Below, piece by piece: positions 63,992-64,000 of a stretch of 64,000 bases of DNA. The number at the start of each line of letters is the position of its first letter. The first letter of the stretch is position 1. The notes beneath the pieces are model-generated. The model did not search any database and was not told where the DNA came from. It saw only the letters and a program-made list of their open reading frames with translations. Both the position numbers and the translations under genes were made by a program. The stretch covers positions 1,486,501 through 1,550,500 of the forward strand of contig NZ_CP118955.1 of the NCBI RefSeq assembly GCF_029023785.1. Direction: 5' to 3'. Source of the DNA: Enterococcus faecium. Its GTDB lineage: Bacteria > Bacillota > Bacilli > Lactobacillales > Enterococcaceae.

Positions 63992-64000
63992 ATGATTGAT
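63992..64000 (+). CDS. First codons of a gene cut by the window edge
   Basis: ATGATTGAT follows an AAAGGAG site (63977-63983) at a good distance, and a TATATAA-like -10 lies just upstream. Only three codons (Met-Ile-Asp) are visible, so the product is unknown. Confidence 0.5.

Noticed and set aside
1..64000. CRISPR arrays or rRNA genes
   Set aside because: No regularly spaced repeats and no rRNA-like stretches were seen on reading the window.

Overview
The window looks like a chromosomal segment of a low-GC lactic acid bacterium, most probably Enterococcus of the E. faecium group. This is inferred from AT-rich coding sequence, strong AAGGAGG-type ribosome binding sites, a small PurL with separate PurS and PurQ, PurBox and cre sites, YesM/YesN- and DcuS-type sensors, and purine and TPP riboswitches. 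Most genes lie on the minus strand. I see no rRNA, CRISPR array, intact insertion sequence or prophage.

Layout. 1-3102: a ChvE/GguA/GguB-type monosaccharide ABC transporter, divergent from 3264-7303, a lipoprotein sugar sensor with a YesM-like kinase and a YesN-like regulator. 7436-8350: an aldo/keto reductase. 8472-24156: a purine block. The purC-S-Q-L-F-M-N-H-D and purE-K-B units together encode every step from PRPP to IMP, and xpt-pbuX salvages xanthine under a guanine riboswitch. All three units have a PurBox upstream of a recognisable promoter, and an unknown 125-residue gene diverges from purC. 24728-29682: a second sugar ABC operon (CUT1 type) with a DUF624 protein and a Gfo/Idh/MocA oxidoreductase. 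29737-30353: a non-coding stretch with a candidate structured small RNA. 30365-33070: a cell-wall cluster (GH73 glucosaminidase, VanY-type carboxypeptidase, an unknown protein, a TIM-barrel protein). 33244-38294: an oxidoreductase, two divergent FUSC-like membrane proteins, and a flotillin/NfeD pair. 38469-42932: a DcuS/DcuR-like two-component system facing an AEC-type carboxylate transporter and a D-2-hydroxyacid dehydrogenase. The kinase lacks the second membrane helix usual in its family.

43154-46925: nagA with a NagR-type (dre) operator, a TPR regulator, an aminotransferase and a small membrane protein. 46998-49351: tRNA-Leu(GAG) and, 2.2 kb away, a degenerate copy of its 3' part. These flank an AT-rich membrane protein and a frameshifted, truncated fosX-like gene, which looks like a decayed integrated element. 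49405-51613: an unknown protein, a coiled-coil membrane protein and a secreted LysM protein. 51697-55082: a TPP-riboswitch operon for import of a thiamine precursor, ending in a TatD-like hydrolase. 55149-58958: an osmoprotectant ABC transporter (OpuC type) co-transcribed with a flavoprotein disulfide reductase. 59374-64000: a YitT protein, unknown proteins, a LacI-type regulator, an alpha/beta hydrolase, a small membrane protein and the first codons of a further gene.

Two features run across the window. A small repeat family sits directly after stop codons, in the sense orientation, in three intergenic regions (22.1, 24.6 and 34.2 kb), with compensating changes in its hairpin stems. Several promoters also carry well-placed palindromes that do not match a regulator I can name.
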